64,000 nt of DNA from Bordetella parapertussis. GTDB lineage: Bacteria; Pseudomonadota; Gammaproteobacteria; Burkholderiales; Burkholderiaceae_B. The translations under genes were made by a program, and so were the position numbers. Below the pieces are notes generated by a model that was given only the letters and a program-made list of their open reading frames with translations, was not told the origin of the DNA and did not search any database. Below, piece after piece: positions 48,477 to 57,360 of the stretch (positions are counted from its first letter, which is position 1; every line of letters begins with the position of its first letter). Location of the stretch: positions 62,001 to 126,000 of the forward strand of contig CAMDNZ010000001.1 in the NCBI GenBank assembly GCA_945903445.1, given 5' to 3'.

Positions 48477-49010
48477 TTACTGCGCATTGACGACTGCGTC
48501 GCGGTCGACGTCGGCCCCGGCGGGGTACGGCAACCAGGCTGCTGCTTCAGGCGGCAGCCACGCCTTGATATATTGAACCGCACGTTCGGCCGACGGCGAG
48601 AACATGGCCTCGCGCCACCATGGCTCTTTGGGCATCGGCGTGTAGCCCGCCAATACCACCAGCACCAGAATGAACAGCAGACCGCGCAGCAGGCCGAAGA
48701 CGCCACCTAGACCATGGTCGGCGGGCGACAGTCCGGTCGATTTGATCAAGGCCGACAAGGTCATGTTCACCAGTCCGACCCCCAACAGCACGACGATGAA
48801 CACGGCCGCATAGGCAACGCCCATACGCAGCAGCGGCGTTTCGATCCAGGCCGCCAGCCACACGTGGACCAGCGGTCCCCACCAGATCGCCGCGACGAAC
48901 GCCAGCCCGTAGGCCAGCAGCGATAGCACTTCCTTGAGCAATCCTCGGACCAATCCCAGCACGCACGACACGGCCAGGATCGCCAAGACGACGAAATCGA
49001 AACCGGTCAC
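48477..49010 (-). CDS. cvpA: CvpA family membrane protein
   Basis: A 177-residue inner-membrane protein with four hydrophobic helices (about residues 4-25, 28-48, 65-85 and 100-120), the CvpA/colicin V production family. It begins TGFDFVVLAILAVSCVLGLV, and LSPADHGLGGVFGLLRGLLF is the conserved region. The GTG start directly abuts the dedD stop. Its position before purF fits purF operons of proteobacteria. Confidence 0.9.
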   Translation of the reverse strand: MTGFDFVVLAILAVSCVLGLVRGLLKEVLSLLAYGLAFVAAIWWGPLVHVWLAAWIETPLLRMGVAYAAVFIVVLLGVGLVNMTLSALIKSTGLSPADHGLGGVFGLLRGLLFILVLVVLAGYTPMPKEPWWREAMFSPSAERAVQYIKAWLPPEAAAWLPYPAGADVDRDAVVNAQ

Positions 49011-49796
49011 TTACTGCGCAGCGATAAAGCCGTTGTCGTAGCCCAGCGTGCGCAGTCGCGCTTGCGCGGCTTGAGCGGCATCGCGCGACGGGAACGGCCC
49101 GACGCGCAGGCGGAACTGCTCTTTTCCACCAATCGTCGCCGCCTGAACGAAGGCGTTGGTCACGCCCGCGGCGTGCAGCTTCTCGCGCCGCCCATCGGCA
49201 TCGCCACGCGCGGAATAGGACGCGATCTGCAACACGAAATTGCCCTTTTCCGCAGGACGCGCTTGCGCAGCAGGCGCCGGATCGCGACCCTCCAGCAGTG
49301 CAATGGCGCGTGCGCCATCGTCGGAACGCGTCGGCGGCGCCGGTTTGGGCGTCGCGGGCTTCGGTTCGGGTTTGATCGCAGGCACATCGGGCTGGGGCGG
49401 CGTGGTAGCGGCGACCAACGGCGGCGGCACGATCTGCTGGCCGACGGCATGACCGGCCGGCGCGCTGGACAAAGGTGGCGGAGGAGGCACGCCCGCGACG
49501 TCTAAGTCGACGCCCGGCGGCGGCTGCACGTCGGTTTGGACCACCGACGGCGCCACGGCCATCGGGGCCGCTATTTGCACCGGGTCAGGCAACCGAATGG
49601 GAACGTCTTCGGCAACGCGATCGGGTTCGGGGTTGAGCACCATGGGCAGCACCACGACCGCCATAAGCACCAAGACAATGGCACCCACCAGGCGGCGGCG
49701 GGCCCGAGCTCGCAGCTCGGCCGCCTGGGCCTCGCTGGAAATCATCGGCCTGCCGCGACCGGCCGGTGCATTTTCTTTACGACTGAACCAACCCAT
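49011..49796 (-). CDS. dedD: SPOR-domain protein (DedD-like)
   Basis: A 261-residue bitopic protein. A cytoplasmic basic tail precedes one membrane helix (residues 37-54, VGAIVLVLMAVVVLPMVL). A long Pro/Ala/Val-rich periplasmic linker runs to about residue 185. The C-terminal SPOR domain (FVLQIASYSARGDADGRREK ... RLRVGPFPSRDAAQAAQARL) binds denuded septal glycan. The placement folC-dedD-cvpA-purF matches E. coli, so a division role is inferred. It lies directly ahead of cvpA. Confidence 0.87.
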   Translation of the reverse strand: MGWFSRKENAPAGRGRPMISSEAQAAELRARARRRLVGAIVLVLMAVVVLPMVLNPEPDRVAEDVPIRLPDPVQIAAPMAVAPSVVQTDVQPPPGVDLDVAGVPPPPPLSSAPAGHAVGQQIVPPPLVAATTPPQPDVPAIKPEPKPATPKPAPPTRSDDGARAIALLEGRDPAPAAQARPAEKGNFVLQIASYSARGDADGRREKLHAAGVTNAFVQAATIGGKEQFRLRVGPFPSRDAAQAAQARLRTLGYDNGFIAAQ

Positions 49797-49835
49797 TGTG
49801 TCCTTTCCTGGGGTCCGTGTGCCCGCTGCGCCGCG

Positions 49836-51146
49836 CTAGACCGAGCGTCCGAGCGCTTGTAAAACCGAAGCAACTGTAAGAAACGAACCGAACACGACGA
49901 TTCTATCATTCTCGCTTGCTCGTTCGCGCGCCGCAGCAAACGCTTGCGCCGGGTCGGCGTGGGTGCTGAACAGGGACTCGTGTTCGGCCATCTTCGCACC
50001 AGGCAATACAGGGGCGATGCGCTCGGCCAATACCTTGCCCGGTAAAGCGCGGGGGCCTGCGAGATCGGCGCAGAACCAGTGATCGATGCGGTCGCCGAAC
50101 TTGGCCGCTACGCCGGCAGCGTCTTTGTCGGACAGCATGCCGACGACCGCGTAGGTATAGGGATGAAACCCCATGTTGTCCAGGTTTTGCGCCAGCACCG
50201 CGGCGGCATGTGGGTTGTGTGCGACGTCCAGAATGACGGTGGGTTGCCCCGGTATGATCTGAAAGCGCCCCGGCAAAGCCGCCTGCGACAAGCCCAGACG
50301 CACCGCTTGCTGCGGCACCGGCAACCGTTCGCGCACTGCCTCCAGCGCCGCCAGGGCCGCCGACGCATTCAGCAATTGGTTGGCGCCGCGCAGTGCGGGA
50401 TAGGCCAGTGCAGTGCGGCGCTGACCGCGACCGCCGTAGGCCCACTGCTGACGGTCGCCGGAATAATTGAAGTCTTTGCCGAACAACCACAGGTCGGCCC
50501 CGATAGCCTGCGCATGGGCCAAAAGCGACTCCGGGGGAACCGGGTCGCTACAGATCGCCGGCCGCTGGCTGCGGAAGATGTGGGCTTTTTCGAAACCGAT
50601 AGCTTCGCGCGTATCGCCCAGCCAATCGGTATGGTCGATATCGACGCTGGTCACGATGGCGGCATCTGCATCGACGATATTGACGGCATCGAGACGCCCA
50701 CCAAGTCCGACTTCCAGGACGACGGCGTCGAGCCCGGCGGCATCGAACAGCGACAGGATTGCCAGCGTGCTGAACTCGAAATACGTCAGCGACACGTCCT
50801 GGCGCGATGCTTCGACCCGGGCGAAATGGGCGGTCAGTTCGGAATCCGAGGCCACCGTGCCATTGATGCGAGCGCGTTCGTTGAAGTCAATCAGATGGGG
50901 CGAGGTGTACAAACCGACTTTGTAACCCGCCGCCAGCAGCATCGCTTCCAGCATCGCGCAGGTCGACCCCTTGCCGTTGGTGCCGCCCACCACAAATTTC
51001 ACCATGGGCAGGCGTAGTTCGAGCGCGCGCGCGACCCGAGCCACACGTTCCAGCCCCAGCTCGATAGCCTGAGGGTGGATCGATTCCAGGTAGGCCAGCC
51101 AGTCGTTGAGATTGCTGTGGGCGTCGAGAGCGGTAATAGTGGTCAT
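49836..51146 (-). CDS. folC: Bifunctional folylpolyglutamate synthase / dihydrofolate synthase
   Basis: A 436-residue Mur-ligase-fold enzyme that adds glutamate to folates. P loop FVVGGTNGKGSTCAMLEAML, SPHLIDFNERARINGTV, the DFGTGYS-independent VVLEVGLGGRLDAVNIVDAD and SVDIDHTDWLGDTREAIGFE identify the family. ILDVAHNPHAA marks the C-terminal domain. ATG 51146 chosen; an ATG at 51167 is in frame. Its 5' end faces fliD across 244 bases. Confidence 0.93.
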   Translation of the reverse strand: MTTITALDAHSNLNDWLAYLESIHPQAIELGLERVARVARALELRLPMVKFVVGGTNGKGSTCAMLEAMLLAAGYKVGLYTSPHLIDFNERARINGTVASDSELTAHFARVEASRQDVSLTYFEFSTLAILSLFDAAGLDAVVLEVGLGGRLDAVNIVDADAAIVTSVDIDHTDWLGDTREAIGFEKAHIFRSQRPAICSDPVPPESLLAHAQAIGADLWLFGKDFNYSGDRQQWAYGGRGQRRTALAYPALRGANQLLNASAALAALEAVRERLPVPQQAVRLGLSQAALPGRFQIIPGQPTVILDVAHNPHAAAVLAQNLDNMGFHPYTYAVVGMLSDKDAAGVAAKFGDRIDHWFCADLAGPRALPGKVLAERIAPVLPGAKMAEHESLFSTHADPAQAFAAARERASENDRIVVFGSFLTVASVLQALGRSV

Positions 51147-51214
51147 GGATCGCGGCGGAAGTGACATTGCCGATGGACAAAGCGAAGAGGCGGAATTTTA
51201 TCAGGCCGACGATT

Positions 51215-51241
51215 TAATTTTGGCCTCGACTCGGCCGTTAA
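51215..51241 (+). promoter_or_regulatory. Sigma-28 (FliA) type promoter of fliD
   Basis: TAAT at 51215-51218, a 15-base spacer, and GCCGTTAA at 51234-51241; the consensus is TAAA-N15-GCCGATAA, so 3 of 4 and 7 of 8 bases match with exact spacing. The expected transcript would carry a leader of about 140 bases before fliD. The rest of the gap 51147-51390 shows no other element. Confidence 0.75.
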
Positions 51242-51390
51242 GTCGGAATAGAAGAGCCCTATGGTCGATACAACGGGCACACCCGATGGGACGAGCAAAA
51301 CGGGTAATTGAGGCAATAAGGCGGGCTTACCCCAGCGAATGCTCGCTCGGGACGTCGGTCACAATAGTGCAGGTTAAAGGATACTTACAC

Positions 51391-52803
51391 ATGGCAACCA
51401 TTTCCTCACCCGGTGTCGGCAGCAGCAAATTCGACCTCTCGGGTCTGCTAAACCAATTGCGTGGCTATGAAGAGCAGCCTCTGGCGCGTATGGCCCAGAA
51501 GCAAAAGGATACGCAAACGACCTTGAGCGCGATGACGTCTTTGCGCAACATCGTCTCCAATGTGAAAAATGCCGCAGTTGCCCTGGGCAAGGCCGATGCG
51601 TTCGGCACAATGAAGCCAACCGTAACCGGCTCTGGCTTTACCGCCACGCCAGCGAGTGGCGCGGTCGCCGGTAGCTATCAGATCAAAGTAGACAACTTAG
51701 CGACGAGCCAGGTCCTGCGCACCGAGGCCGTGGCCGACCGTAAGGCCAAGATTGGCGGTGCCGACGAGACCGGCACGCTGACCATCGCCACTGCCGACGG
51801 CGCGACGCCGGTTTCCATCGCCTTGGGCGAGGACACCTCGCTCGAAGGCGTCGCCGAGGCCATCAACGGCAACGACAAGGTAGGCGTGCGTGCCACCGTC
51901 GTCAACGACGGTCAAGGCCACAACTTCCTGATGTTCAGCGCCAAAAAATCGGGCGCCGAAGCGGCCGTGACCAGCATCGCTGTCGCCGGCAATGATGCCT
52001 TGAACGACACGATCGCCTATAGCGCCGACATTTCGGATGGCCAGGCATCGGTCATGATCCAGACCGCCGCAGGCGCAGATGCCGAACTCACCATCAACGG
52101 TATTGCCGCCAAGAGCGCCTCGAACACCGTCACCGGCTTGATCGACAATGTGTCGCTGACGCTGACCAGCGCGGGAGGTGCCGCTGGCACGCTCGATCTG
52201 GCCGCTGACAACACCGTGGCCACAACCGCAGTCAGTGCCTTCGTGACGGCCTACAATGCCATGTTGACCAGCATCAAGAGCCTTACGGCTTATGACGCCG
52301 CAACGCAAACCGGCGCTCCGCTCACGGGCGACTCGGTTGCGCGCGGTGCGCAGACCTCGATCTCGGGCGCGCTGCGCTTTTCGGTGGCCGAAGGTGATCT
52401 GCGCTCGATGGCTCAAGTCGGTATCACCACCAATCCGACCACGGGTGCTTTGACACTCGATACCGCCAAGCTCGAGAAAGCCCTGACGGATGCCCCTGCA
52501 GACGTCGCCAGGATTTTTTCTGGCCCAGGCGGCTTGTCCGAACGCATGGATGGCGCCATAAAAAACATTCTTGGCGATGGCGGTGCGCTCAAGGGATCGA
52601 TCGCGTCGCGCGTTAAATCGCTAGAGGATTTGGCCGCGAACCAGGTCGATCAATACGAAGCGCTTGAAATGCGGATCGCGCAGACCATGAAAAACTACGA
52701 GACTCAATTCACGGCATTGAGCCGCACCCTGGCGACTATGGAATCGACCCAGAACTATCTGACCCAGCAGTTCGAATCGATGGCCAACTCGAAGAAGAAA
52801 TGA
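51391..52803 (+). CDS. fliD: Flagellar filament cap protein FliD (HAP2)
   Basis: A 470-residue cap protein that folds flagellin at the filament tip. The N-terminal coiled part (SKFDLSGLLNQLRGYEEQPL) and C-terminal helix (KNYETQFTALSRTLATMEST) are those of FliD_N and FliD_C. The middle, about residues 100-260, is Ala/Gly/Thr-rich and variable. AAAGG lies 10 bases before ATG 51391; in-frame codons back to 51106 lack a ribosome site. The stop overlaps fliS by ATGA. Confidence 0.93.
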   Translation: MATISSPGVGSSKFDLSGLLNQLRGYEEQPLARMAQKQKDTQTTLSAMTSLRNIVSNVKNAAVALGKADAFGTMKPTVTGSGFTATPASGAVAGSYQIKVDNLATSQVLRTEAVADRKAKIGGADETGTLTIATADGATPVSIALGEDTSLEGVAEAINGNDKVGVRATVVNDGQGHNFLMFSAKKSGAEAAVTSIAVAGNDALNDTIAYSADISDGQASVMIQTAAGADAELTINGIAAKSASNTVTGLIDNVSLTLTSAGGAAGTLDLAADNTVATTAVSAFVTAYNAMLTSIKSLTAYDAATQTGAPLTGDSVARGAQTSISGALRFSVAEGDLRSMAQVGITTNPTTGALTLDTAKLEKALTDAPADVARIFSGPGGLSERMDGAIKNILGDGGALKGSIASRVKSLEDLAANQVDQYEALEMRIAQTMKNYETQFTALSRTLATMESTQNYLTQQFESMANSKKK

Positions 52804-53216
52804 CCTATTCCCGCCGCTCCAGCCTAAAGGCTATACAAAGTTACGCTACCGTCGGCCTGGAAACCGAGGTGATGAGCGCACGTCCCGAGCGCCTGATCAC
52901 CTTGCTGCTGGCCGGCGCACGGGCGGCGATCGCCAAGGCGCGCATTCACTTGGACAACAACCGTATCGCCGAGCGTGGCGCAGCCATCTCCAAGGCAATA
53001 CGGATCGTCGACGAAGGCTTGCGGGCGGCCTTGGACTTGAAAACGGGCGGCGAGTTGGCCGCCAATCTGGAGCGGCTGTACGAGTATGTCATTCGCACGC
53101 TTCTAGCGGCCAATCTGCGTGCCGATCGCGCGCAGCTGGATCACGCCGACGCGCTGCTGGCCAATATCGAGGAAGGCTGGCGCACATCGGTCGATAAGAC
53201 CGCTGCGCTGGGTTGA
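52800..53216 (+). CDS. fliS: Flagellin export chaperone FliS
   Basis: A 138-residue four-helix chaperone that keeps flagellin unfolded for export. It carries SYATVGLETEVMSARPERLI, VLLLAGARAAI-like helix 2 (LITLLLAGARAAIAKARIHL) and GLRAALDLKTGGELAANLER with LYEYVIRTLLAANL, the conserved core. It overlaps fliD and leads to fliT across 34 bases. Confidence 0.93.
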   Translation: MTYSRRSSLKAIQSYATVGLETEVMSARPERLITLLLAGARAAIAKARIHLDNNRIAERGAAISKAIRIVDEGLRAALDLKTGGELAANLERLYEYVIRTLLAANLRADRAQLDHADALLANIEEGWRTSVDKTAALG

Positions 53217-53250
53217 GTCGGCATCTACCAAGCTCTTTCTGAAGACTCCC

Positions 53251-53589
53251 ATGAACGTGCCGCGCCCAGATTCGCTGGTACAGCACTATCTCCTGCTGTC
53301 CGACCTGTCGGATCAGATGCTTACTGCCGCGCAAGAGAAAGCCTGGCTGACCCTGCTCGCGCTGGGGCGGCGTTATACCGAGTCTCTGGAAGCCTTGCGC
53401 AATGTCAATCGCAGCGAGTCGCTGACCAACGAAGAGAAAGAGCTTCGTTATCGTCTGCTGCTGCGCATTATCGATAACGATGCACGTATTCGCCGGCTGG
53501 TCCTGCCCGCCGATGCCCAGCTGGACCGTCTCATGGGCGCCACCGGTACTTTGCCCGGTGCATTTGGCCTGGAAACGACTTCCCCATGA
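53251..53589 (+). CDS. fliT: Flagellar protein FliT
   Basis: A 112-residue, all-helical small protein in the fliT position. It has VQHYLLLSDLSDQMLTAAQE and then NEEKELRYRLLLRIIDNDAR, a pattern of FliT proteins. FliT chaperones the FliD cap and, in enterics, inhibits FlhDC. Similarity across the family is low, so position carries much of the call. Start at ATG 53251; the frame is open back into fliS. Its stop overlaps the next gene (ATGA). Confidence 0.78.
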   Translation: MNVPRPDSLVQHYLLLSDLSDQMLTAAQEKAWLTLLALGRRYTESLEALRNVNRSESLTNEEKELRYRLLLRIIDNDARIRRLVLPADAQLDRLMGATGTLPGAFGLETTSP

Positions 53590-54839
53590 GCGGCGGCACC
53601 TCTCTAGGCACGTTGCTGATTCAGCGACTCGATGCCGTGCTGGGGCACGCCGTCGCCTCCCATCCGCATATGGTCAGCGGTCTTCGTCGCGATGCAGTGA
53701 CCGGACCGGGCGCGGCACAGCGCCCACCCGCCACCGAAGACAGTCAGCGCAAGCCGACACCCGCCGAAGACACCGCGTCGCTACTGAAGCCTGCTGCCGT
53801 GCCTCAGGCGCGATTGGCTGCGATCGGGCGCTCCCCCCTACCCTTATCGGATCCGCTCGCGTCTCCCGACACAGTCGATTTGTCCGATGAAACCGATTCG
53901 ATAGACGACGGACGTCGCGGACAGGCCGTTGCACGGGGGCGCGATACGCGAGCCGCTACGACTGTAGACGGTGTGCTACGCACGCCCCAATTACTAGCGG
54001 GCGGCACGCCTTCGGCCCCCACCGTGCTGGGCCAAACGGCGCGCCTGATCAACACGCTTCTGGCCGATTCCAACCTGGACGGCCAGACGCTGCGGGGGGC
54101 TCAGCCGCTGATGGAAAACGCGAGCGGCGAGAGGTCTACCGCTCCTCTGGCGGCGCATCTGAAGCACACGATCGAGACCAGTGGGCTCTTCTATGAGCGG
54201 CACTTGGCCGAACTGGCATTCGGTCGACGCGATATTCATCAGCTGCGCGCCGAACCGCAGGCCAGATGGGCGGCAGCGCACGCCCGCTCGCCTGGATCGG
54301 CCAGGACTGGATCGGGTCACTCAGGCATTGGCTCAGGTCCTGGATCGAATCCCAGCGGTGAGGCCGTCACGGCGTCTCCGTCCGGTGTTTCGTCGACCGC
54401 GCCGACGCGCGCCGAGACCACGCCGTCGCCTCATTCGGCACAGACGAACGCGCCGCCCGCTGCCCTCTTGCCGTCCCAGGATGCGCTTGTGCGCCTCCAA
54501 CTCGAAGCGCTGGCGACCCAGGAGCTGTGCTGGCGCGGCGAGGCTTGGGACGGTGCCCCCATGGACTGGCGCATATCTGGCGACGAGGCGAGTGAGCCGC
54601 AGGACGACGCTCGCCCGTGGCGCAGCACCCTGACGCTCACCCTGCCGCGACTGGGCATCGTCGAGATCGCGCTATCGGGCGCAGGTCAACAGCTATCGGT
54701 ACGCATGCAAGCGGACAATGCCGCAGCAGAGCTGAACGATCAGAAAAAAGCACTTACGGCGCGTCTGCGGGCCTCGGGCTTGTTGGCCGATATCGCCGTC
54801 ACGGGCGCCACCATCGCCGACGCTACGGAGCGCGCATGA
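53586..54839 (+). CDS. FliK-like flagellar hook-length control domain protein
   Basis: A 417-residue protein. The first 280 residues are low-complexity (Pro, Ser, Ala, Thr, Gly). The C-terminal 140 residues fit the Flg_hook domain: LVRLQLEALATQELCWRGEA, then a strand-rich part (STLTLTLPRLGIVEIALSGA) and the helix ending LRASGLLADIAVTGA. It is distinct from the fliK that begins at 63309, so this lineage has two. It overlaps fliT by ATGA and the FlhB-like gene by ATGA, suggesting a joint role in export switching. Confidence 0.72.
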   Translation: MSGGTSLGTLLIQRLDAVLGHAVASHPHMVSGLRRDAVTGPGAAQRPPATEDSQRKPTPAEDTASLLKPAAVPQARLAAIGRSPLPLSDPLASPDTVDLSDETDSIDDGRRGQAVARGRDTRAATTVDGVLRTPQLLAGGTPSAPTVLGQTARLINTLLADSNLDGQTLRGAQPLMENASGERSTAPLAAHLKHTIETSGLFYERHLAELAFGRRDIHQLRAEPQARWAAAHARSPGSARTGSGHSGIGSGPGSNPSGEAVTASPSGVSSTAPTRAETTPSPHSAQTNAPPAALLPSQDALVRLQLEALATQELCWRGEAWDGAPMDWRISGDEASEPQDDARPWRSTLTLTLPRLGIVEIALSGAGQQLSVRMQADNAAAELNDQKKALTARLRASGLLADIAVTGATIADATERA

Positions 54840-55183
54840 ATCCGTCCGACACATCAGGCGCCGCAGCCGCCAGCCCGATCGTAGCGCCGGATAACGACAA
54901 AACGCCACGCCGCGCAGCCGTCGCCTTACGCTACGACCCCAGCGAGCCTGCGCCCAAAGTGTTGGCCAAGGGCTACGGCGACGTTGCAGAAACCATTATT
55001 CGTACCGCACAAACCCATGGACTATTTGTCCATGACTCGCCAGAATTGGTGGCCGTGCTGATGCACATCGATATCGACCGACATATCCCGCCAGCGTTAT
55101 ATACCGCTGTCGCCGAGTTGCTTGGATGGCTGTACCAATTGGATGCGTCGCACCGCGACGATCCGCTGCTTAAGGTTGACTGA
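54836..55183 (+). CDS. FlhB C-terminal-domain-like export switch protein (EscU/YscU/HrcU family)
   Basis: A 115-residue protein similar to the cytoplasmic domain of FlhB only: AAVALRYDPSEPAPKVLAKG, VAETIIRTAQTHGLFVHDSP and the helix LLGWLYQLD. FlhB itself has about 380 residues with four membrane helices, none of which is present here. At the place of the autocleavage motif NPTH the sequence reads TPRRA, so it probably does not self-cleave. Bacillus YlqH/FhlB proteins are similar stand-alone forms. Overlaps the FliK-like gene, suggesting both act in switching export specificity. Confidence 0.78.
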   Translation: MNPSDTSGAAAASPIVAPDNDKTPRRAAVALRYDPSEPAPKVLAKGYGDVAETIIRTAQTHGLFVHDSPELVAVLMHIDIDRHIPPALYTAVAELLGWLYQLDASHRDDPLLKVD

Positions 55184-55188
55184 CTTCG

Positions 55189-56052
55189 ATGGATAACCAT
55201 CAAAACGAATTTTTGCTGGTCCGCGCCGACGACATTCGCGCCGCGCTGTTCGAGTTGACTCACCCGGATACTCATATTGTCGTGCGCGACACCGCCGATC
55301 GCGAGGTGGCTGCGGTCATCCTGGGTATCGATCGGCAAACCGGCTATTTCTTCTGGCGCCTGCGCGACTACGCGGGCACCACCTACGCCCGTCAAAACAT
55401 GACCGATATGCTAACCGGTGGCGTCTTTCATTTTGTCGCCACGGGCTACGGCGGCGTGCGCATCCACTTCCGTGTTCCCCGGCCCGAGTCGGTCACGTTC
55501 GAAGACGGCAGCGCCGCCTTGTTCTCGCCCATTCCCGAACGGATGTCGCGGGTGCAACGCCGCAAGATGTTCCGCGCGTCGCTGGCGCAATCACCCGTGG
55601 AATGCCTGGCCAGCTGGCAATTGCCCGATGCGCCTACAAACACCGTCTGTTCGGTGCGTGACATTTCGATCGAAGGTGTAGGTTTACGCAGCACGCTACC
55701 CGTATCGGCCCTGCCCCGCCGCGGCGATCTCCTACGCAACGTGACGCTGCAATTCGGCGATCTGGGCAGCATTGTGCTCGACCTGGATATACGCAATACC
55801 TACGCCATCAACGGCAACACATCGGATCACGGCATTGCCGATGCCGAAAATAACGAATCGCACGACGCCCAGGCGGCAGCGGCCGCCCCAAACGTCGGGG
55901 GAATCGCCTCGACCAGAACCCCGGCGAAAAATTTGGAGTCGCACATCGGTGCGACCATCGTCAGCCTGACGGCGCGCGACGAAGTCTGGTTGCAGCAAAT
56001 GGTGTGGCGTCTGGAGAAGATGCGCAGTGCGCGCGGCAATACCTCGCACTAG
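55189..56052 (+). CDS. ycgR: Flagellar brake protein YcgR
   Basis: A 287-residue c-di-GMP effector that slows the motor. The N-terminal YcgR-type domain runs to about residue 115; the C-terminal PilZ domain binds c-di-GMP with RRKMFR (Arg125, Arg129) and DISIEGVG (Asp158-x-Ser160-x-x-Gly163), all residues kept. It lies 5 bases after the FlhB-like gene and ends at a strong terminator facing an EAL phosphodiesterase. Confidence 0.9.
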   Translation: MDNHQNEFLLVRADDIRAALFELTHPDTHIVVRDTADREVAAVILGIDRQTGYFFWRLRDYAGTTYARQNMTDMLTGGVFHFVATGYGGVRIHFRVPRPESVTFEDGSAALFSPIPERMSRVQRRKMFRASLAQSPVECLASWQLPDAPTNTVCSVRDISIEGVGLRSTLPVSALPRRGDLLRNVTLQFGDLGSIVLDLDIRNTYAINGNTSDHGIADAENNESHDAQAAAAAPNVGGIASTRTPAKNLESHIGATIVSLTARDEVWLQQMVWRLEKMRSARGNTSH

Positions 56053-56071
56053 TCGACACCAGACATCAACG

Positions 56072-56099
56072 AAACAGGGCCGCGATTGCGGCCCTGTTT
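56072..56099. terminator. Bidirectional terminator between ycgR and the EAL gene
   Basis: Perfect 12-bp stem (56072-56083 and 56088-56099) with loop GATT, A/T-rich ends on both sides (AAAC ... GTTT), so it can end both convergent transcripts. Confidence 0.85.
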
Positions 56100-56130
56100 G
56101 CTGATCGGCGTCGCGTCCTGCTGCCTGACG

Positions 56131-57285
56131 TCAAGCCATGCCGGGCGCCTGCCAGGGCGAATTCAACGCAAGCGGATCGGGCACGGGCCAGTACGTCTTG
56201 AAAATATCCTCTGCCGACATGGGTTTACCCAGCAACCATCCTTGCACCCGATGGCAGTTCAACCCATCCAAAATGGCATATTGCGCTTCGGTTTCGACGC
56301 CTTCGGCCACGATATGGCATTCCAATCTACGCGAGAGTTCGACGATGGTACCGACGATCGCCTGAGCACTCGAATCGCTTTCCAGATTTCGAACGAACGA
56401 TCGATCGATCTTGATGGTGTCGAACGGCATCTGACGCAAATAACCCAGGCTGGAATAGCCCGTGCCGAAGTCGTCGATGGCCACTTTCACGCCACTGCGG
56501 CGCAACTCGGCCAAACGCGAAATCTCGCCTCCCTCGGCGGCCACCATGACGCCTTCGGTCACTTCGAGTTCGAGACGTTCGGCCGGCAGCCCGGAACGGG
56601 TCAACGTGGCCTGAATGTCACGCACCAAGCCAACACGTTCCAACTGGACGGGTGACAAGTTGACGGAAATATAAAGGGGCTCGGGCCAGCGGGCGGCCTC
56701 AACGCAAGCGGTCTCCAGCACCCATGCGCCCAAGGGGACGATGAGTTGAGTCTGCTCGGCCACGGAAATGAACTGCATGGGGCCGATCAGCCCCTTTTGC
56801 GGATGGTTCCATCGCACCAGGGCCTCGAATCCGACGAGGCTGCGATCGCTGGCGCGGTGGATGGGTTGGTACAAGACGTAGAGCTGGCCGGGATCCTGCA
56901 TGGCGGCACGCAAATCGTCTTCGATGTCTTCGGCTTCGGCCACATCGGACAAAGCGGTAATCGAGGTGCCGCTGCGCATCAACCGGGCGGCACGTAGCAG
57001 GGTTTCAGCCCGTACCAGCGCATAAGCCAGCATTCCGATAATCGCGCAGGGCACGACGACCATCAACAGCACCAGCGCGGTGTTGATCTGCGGAAGGTAA
57101 AGCTCGCCGCGATTCCAGAAATACCACAGCGGCAAAAGCGCCAGGGCACCTAGAATCATCGCGCCGCCGCTCACGCCTAGAATGCCGCGCGCACGGCGCG
57201 ACACCGACCAGCCTAGGAGCAATGCGAAGCCGATCACCTCGAACTGGAGGATGGCTATAACGAGCAACGTAAAAGTGTCGAGCAT
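56131..57285 (-). CDS. Membrane-anchored EAL-domain c-di-GMP phosphodiesterase
   Basis: A 384-residue protein. Three hydrophobic helices at about residues 4-28, 36-58 and 66-90 form an N-terminal membrane unit, then an EAL domain from about residue 130. The active-site motifs are all present: GFEALVRWN (Glu154-Ala-Leu), ISVNLSPVQL, LELEVTEGV, AIDDFGTGYSSLGYL, DTIKIDRSFV and IVAEGVET. It should therefore hydrolyse c-di-GMP. No GGDEF domain is fused. Being next to ycgR, it probably tunes the local signal that controls the motor. Confidence 0.88.
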   Translation of the reverse strand: MLDTFTLLVIAILQFEVIGFALLLGWSVSRRARGILGVSGGAMILGALALLPLWYFWNRGELYLPQINTALVLLMVVVPCAIIGMLAYALVRAETLLRAARLMRSGTSITALSDVAEAEDIEDDLRAAMQDPGQLYVLYQPIHRASDRSLVGFEALVRWNHPQKGLIGPMQFISVAEQTQLIVPLGAWVLETACVEAARWPEPLYISVNLSPVQLERVGLVRDIQATLTRSGLPAERLELEVTEGVMVAAEGGEISRLAELRRSGVKVAIDDFGTGYSSLGYLRQMPFDTIKIDRSFVRNLESDSSAQAIVGTIVELSRRLECHIVAEGVETEAQYAILDGLNCHRVQGWLLGKPMSAEDIFKTYWPVPDPLALNSPWQAPGMA

Positions 57286-57360
57286 CGAATACCGAAATTA
57301 TTTGCGCAGTGAATTCGAAGCCTGCCGCACTGGCGTCATTTTGGCATAAATCGAACGGAA

